Source of the DNA: DASVTR01 sp036382855
GTDB taxonomy: Bacteria; Acidobacteriota; Blastocatellia; Pyrinomonadales; Pyrinomonadaceae
NCBI GenBank assembly: GCA_036382855.1
Contig: DASVPO010000017.1
Coordinates: forward strand, 58,174 to 122,173
Reading direction: 5' to 3'
Length of the DNA: 64,000 nucleotides
The notes beneath the pieces are model-generated. The model did no database searches, was not told the DNA's origin, and worked only from the letters and a program-made list of their open reading frames with translations. The stretch's first letter is position 1. The number at the start of each line of letters is the position of its first letter. Of this stretch, positions 62,046 through 64,000 are shown piece after piece. Made by a program: the position numbers and the translations under genes.

Positions 62046-63140
62046 TTAAGCGCCCGCGACTGCCGCGCCGGTCGTTGGTTCGGCCGGGTCTGCTTCCGTG
62101 TTGCCTGTGAGTTTGTGATAAAGGTCGGCGATGCGCTGTTCCTGTTTGGCGATGTCCACTTCTATGTCGTCGAAGATTTGCGCCGTCAAGGGGTCTGTCA
62201 AAGAGTTGCGCAGGTTGTAGGCATCAACGACGCCGGTTTGTAGATCTCCGAGAGCGCGTCGCAGGACGGCCACGTCGTCGCTCGATTGCAGCCAGCTCTT
62301 GAGCGTGGCCCAAGCGCCGCTGCCCGCCGCTTGAAAGTCTTCCTTTGCGTCAAGCTCGCTGAGGCGCGCGACGAGTGTTTCGATGTGTCGCTGTTTGGTC
62401 TCTGCAATCTCTTTGAAGATTGATTTGAGTTCGGGGTTGGTGGCTTTTTCCGCGTAGTGTTCGAAGGCGGAGACGGCATAACGCTCGCCGCGAATGGCCG
62501 TGTTGAGTCCGTCAACGATTTCGCTCTCCGTTGACCCGCCCCACTCTTCGGCGAGCTTCCACCATTCCGCGCGCGGGTCGTTTCCGTCGGGCAAGCTGAC
62601 GTTTTCAATGCTCAGGCCGAGTTGGCGCAGGATGGCGGCAGTAAAGATTGGAGTATCGCCGGGCCTGCGCGAGGTGATGAGTTGACCGTCAACGACGAGC
62701 GGCTCGTCTTCGAAGCTTGCGCCCGCGTTCTGCATGTCCTTGCGGATGGCGCGAAAGCCTGTGGCGCGTCGTCCTTGAAGTAAATCTCCTTCGATTAAGA
62801 GTTGAGGGCCGTGGCAGATGGCTGCGACGAGCTTGCCCTGCGCGACGGCCTGCTGTACGAAGCGAACGGTCTTCATGTTGGTGCGCATGGTGTCTGGAGC
62901 CATGCCGCCGGGAATGATAACCGCATCGAAATCCTCGACGCGCGCTTCGGTGGTCGTTCCGTCGGGCTTGATGGAAGCCTTGCCCTGCTTGCCCGCATAC
63001 TCTTCATTCATGCGCGAGCCGAGCACTTTGACTTCCGCGCCAGCCGCCTGAAGTGCGTTGTATGGAATTTGAAACTCCGAGTCTTCAAAGTTTTTCTCGA
63101 CGAGGATGGCGACTCTCTTCTTCCTCTTCTCTGCGGTCAT
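62046..63140 (-). CDS. DJ-1/PfpI domain fused to ferritin-like domain
   Basis: Protein of 364 residues. The N-terminal 185 residues are a DJ-1/PfpI domain: VAILVEKNFEDSEFQIPYNALQAAGAEVKVLG, AVIIPGGMAPD, and the catalytic-type cysteine in AAICHGPQLLIEG (about 107-119). The C-terminal half (about 205-350) is a ferritin-like helical bundle of the DUF892/DUF2383 kind: GERYAVSAFEHYAEKATN, then KQRHIETLVARL with a possible E-x-x-H iron ligand pair. Both domains are associated with oxidative or general stress, so the fusion is plausibly a stress-protection protein. Its reaction is unknown. Confidence 0.85.
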   Translation of the reverse strand: MTAEKRKKRVAILVEKNFEDSEFQIPYNALQAAGAEVKVLGSRMNEEYAGKQGKASIKPDGTTTEARVEDFDAVIIPGGMAPDTMRTNMKTVRFVQQAVAQGKLVAAICHGPQLLIEGDLLQGRRATGFRAIRKDMQNAGASFEDEPLVVDGQLITSRRPGDTPIFTAAILRQLGLSIENVSLPDGNDPRAEWWKLAEEWGGSTESEIVDGLNTAIRGERYAVSAFEHYAEKATNPELKSIFKEIAETKQRHIETLVARLSELDAKEDFQAAGSGAWATLKSWLQSSDDVAVLRRALGDLQTGVVDAYNLRNSLTDPLTAQIFDDIEVDIAKQEQRIADLYHKLTGNTEADPAEPTTGAAVAGA

Positions 63141-63427
63141 AATGGTAATTCTCCTTTGTAGCTGTCGGCTTAAGCGTGCCGGAAAGATATTGACACGGAA
63201 GCCTTGATGATTCTGCTGCGCTCTGATTTCAAATGTGTGTACGTTCGCAAGCAGTATGCCAGCCGCAAGGGTAGATTAACGCCAGTAAAAAGGGCTGTAT
63301 AACGCCGTCCGCCGGGTAGAAGCGGTACAGCGACGGGGCGCATTGTTCGTTTATCCTACTGATTAAACGTCAGGACGAGTTGATCGCCGCCGTGGCGGAC
63401 GCTTGAGGGGCAAGCTGCTGATTGTGT

Positions 63428-64000
63428 TCAGATGGTCGGGCGTAGTAAGCCGCGGAAGATGCCCTGCACGCGGACGCGCGTGGCTGGCAGGCGCATGGGA
63501 GCGAGTTGTGAATTGGCGGGCCTGAGTTCGACTTCCGGCCCGAAGCGGAAGAGACGCTTGAGGGTGGCGCGTGCGCCATCAATGAGGGCAACGACAATCT
63601 CGCCGTCGCGTGCTTCCGTGCGATTCTCTATCAGTGCGATGTCGCCGTCGCAGATGTGCTCGTCAATCATGGAGTCGCCCGTGACGCGCAGGGCATAGAC
63701 GCGTTCGGGGCGGACGCGTCCAAGCAGGAAGCGGGGAATGCTGATGGGCTCTGCGTCCTGAACGGCGTCGAGCGGAGCGCCAGCGGCGATGCGACCCATT
63801 AATGGCACTTCGCAGATGGCATCCGAAGGAGTTTCTTCGACCTTGACCGCTAGATTAAAGGCTCCGTCGGTGTCGCGGCGCGAAAGTAGGCCGCGACGTT
63901 CGAGGGCGGCGATGTGTTTGGCGATGGTTGCCTTCGAGGAGACGCCGAAGTGGCGTGCAATCTGGGCGTAGGAAGGCTCGTAACCGTGACGCTCTATGAA
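63428..64000 (-). CDS. lexA: LexA repressor, 5' end outside window
   Basis: SOS repressor and self-cleaving protease; 190 codons are inside the window. The N-terminal winged helix (IERHGYEPSYAQIARHFGVSSKATIAKHIAALERRGLL) is visible at the right edge, without its first residues. The cleavage site is AG in GRIAAGAPLDA, the catalytic serine is in VTGDSMIDEHI, and the catalytic lysine is in GARATLKRLFR, as in peptidase S24 LexA. Together with uvsE and recQ in this window, it indicates a DNA-damage response, although the LexA regulon cannot be read here. The end is at the TGA (63428-63430). Confidence 0.93.
   Translation of the reverse strand, partial: FIERHGYEPSYAQIARHFGVSSKATIAKHIAALERRGLLSRRDTDGAFNLAVKVEETPSDAICEVPLMGRIAAGAPLDAVQDAEPISIPRFLLGRVRPERVYALRVTGDSMIDEHICDGDIALIENRTEARDGEIVVALIDGARATLKRLFRFGPEVELRPANSQLAPMRLPATRVRVQGIFRGLLRPTI

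Noticed and set aside
1..64000. CRISPR array, prophage or insertion sequence
   Set aside because: No regularly spaced direct repeats with unique spacers, no phage structural genes, and no transposase were found; the only recombinase is XerC.

Overview
The window looks like a chromosomal segment of an acidobacterium, most likely of the Blastocatellia/Pyrinomonadales type. The best lineage marker is the protein at 55627-57633, whose von Willebrand A region has the form typical of the Acidobacteria-specific VWFA family. Other support is a GC-rich genome with many secreted proteins of unknown function, a Ser/Thr kinase fused to a formylglycine-generating-enzyme-like domain, ND(I/V)WAVG-repeat secreted proteins and Uma2 nucleases. 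The assignment is inference from gene content only; there is no rRNA in the window.

Layout. 1-6332: a partial secreted repeat protein, a PpiD/SurA-like periplasmic isomerase, a coupled pair of membrane proteins (TIGR02587/TIGR02588) and a TerC transporter. 6582-15578: a FecR-domain protein, a GAF/GGDEF diguanylate cyclase, and the rod-shape operon mreB-mreC-mreD-mrdA-rodA. 15751-26050: mostly minus-strand enzymes: UV endonuclease with a DUF4385 partner, a lipoprotein, an SDR oxidoreductase, a CoA-binding protein, a NUDIX hydrolase, RluD-type pseudouridine synthase, HrpB helicase and an EmrB/QacA exporter. 26051-36184: an AT-richer accessory stretch with decayed secreted-protein genes, an atypical EF-G paralogue, a Uma2 nuclease, a 21-nt tandem repeat and several hypotheticals. 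36306-51421: RecQ, secreted and membrane proteins, the kinase-FGE fusion followed by a protein built from 32-residue repeats, a YheT hydrolase, and a sigma/anti-sigma/envelope operon. 51566-64000: a methyltransferase, a DksA-like protein, a retron-type reverse transcriptase with a structured leader, XerC, VWFA-TonB, TrmFO, a LolA-like protein, a histone-H1-like protein with a small acidic partner gene, tRNA-Thr(CGT), a DJ-1/PfpI-ferritin fusion and LexA (partial).

Two signals deserve most attention. First, a dispersed family of about ten intergenic palindromes is built from short tandem units, usually heptamers. The unit differs from copy to copy, but several copies share a CAAGCTG-like centre. 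They fill three of the four gaps of the mre operon, and in three genes they supply the stop codon. Second, a solitary retron-type RT (NALPH, YADD and VTG motifs) is preceded by a 208-base leader with nested inverted repeats that could be its msr-msd RNA; no standard effector gene is adjacent.

Functionally, the window joins envelope construction (mre operon, PpiD, outer-membrane and secreted proteins), DNA damage response (LexA, UvsE, RecQ), RNA modification (TrmFO, RluD) and signalling (GGDEF, kinase, ECF sigma). No CRISPR array, prophage, IS transposase or rRNA operon was seen.
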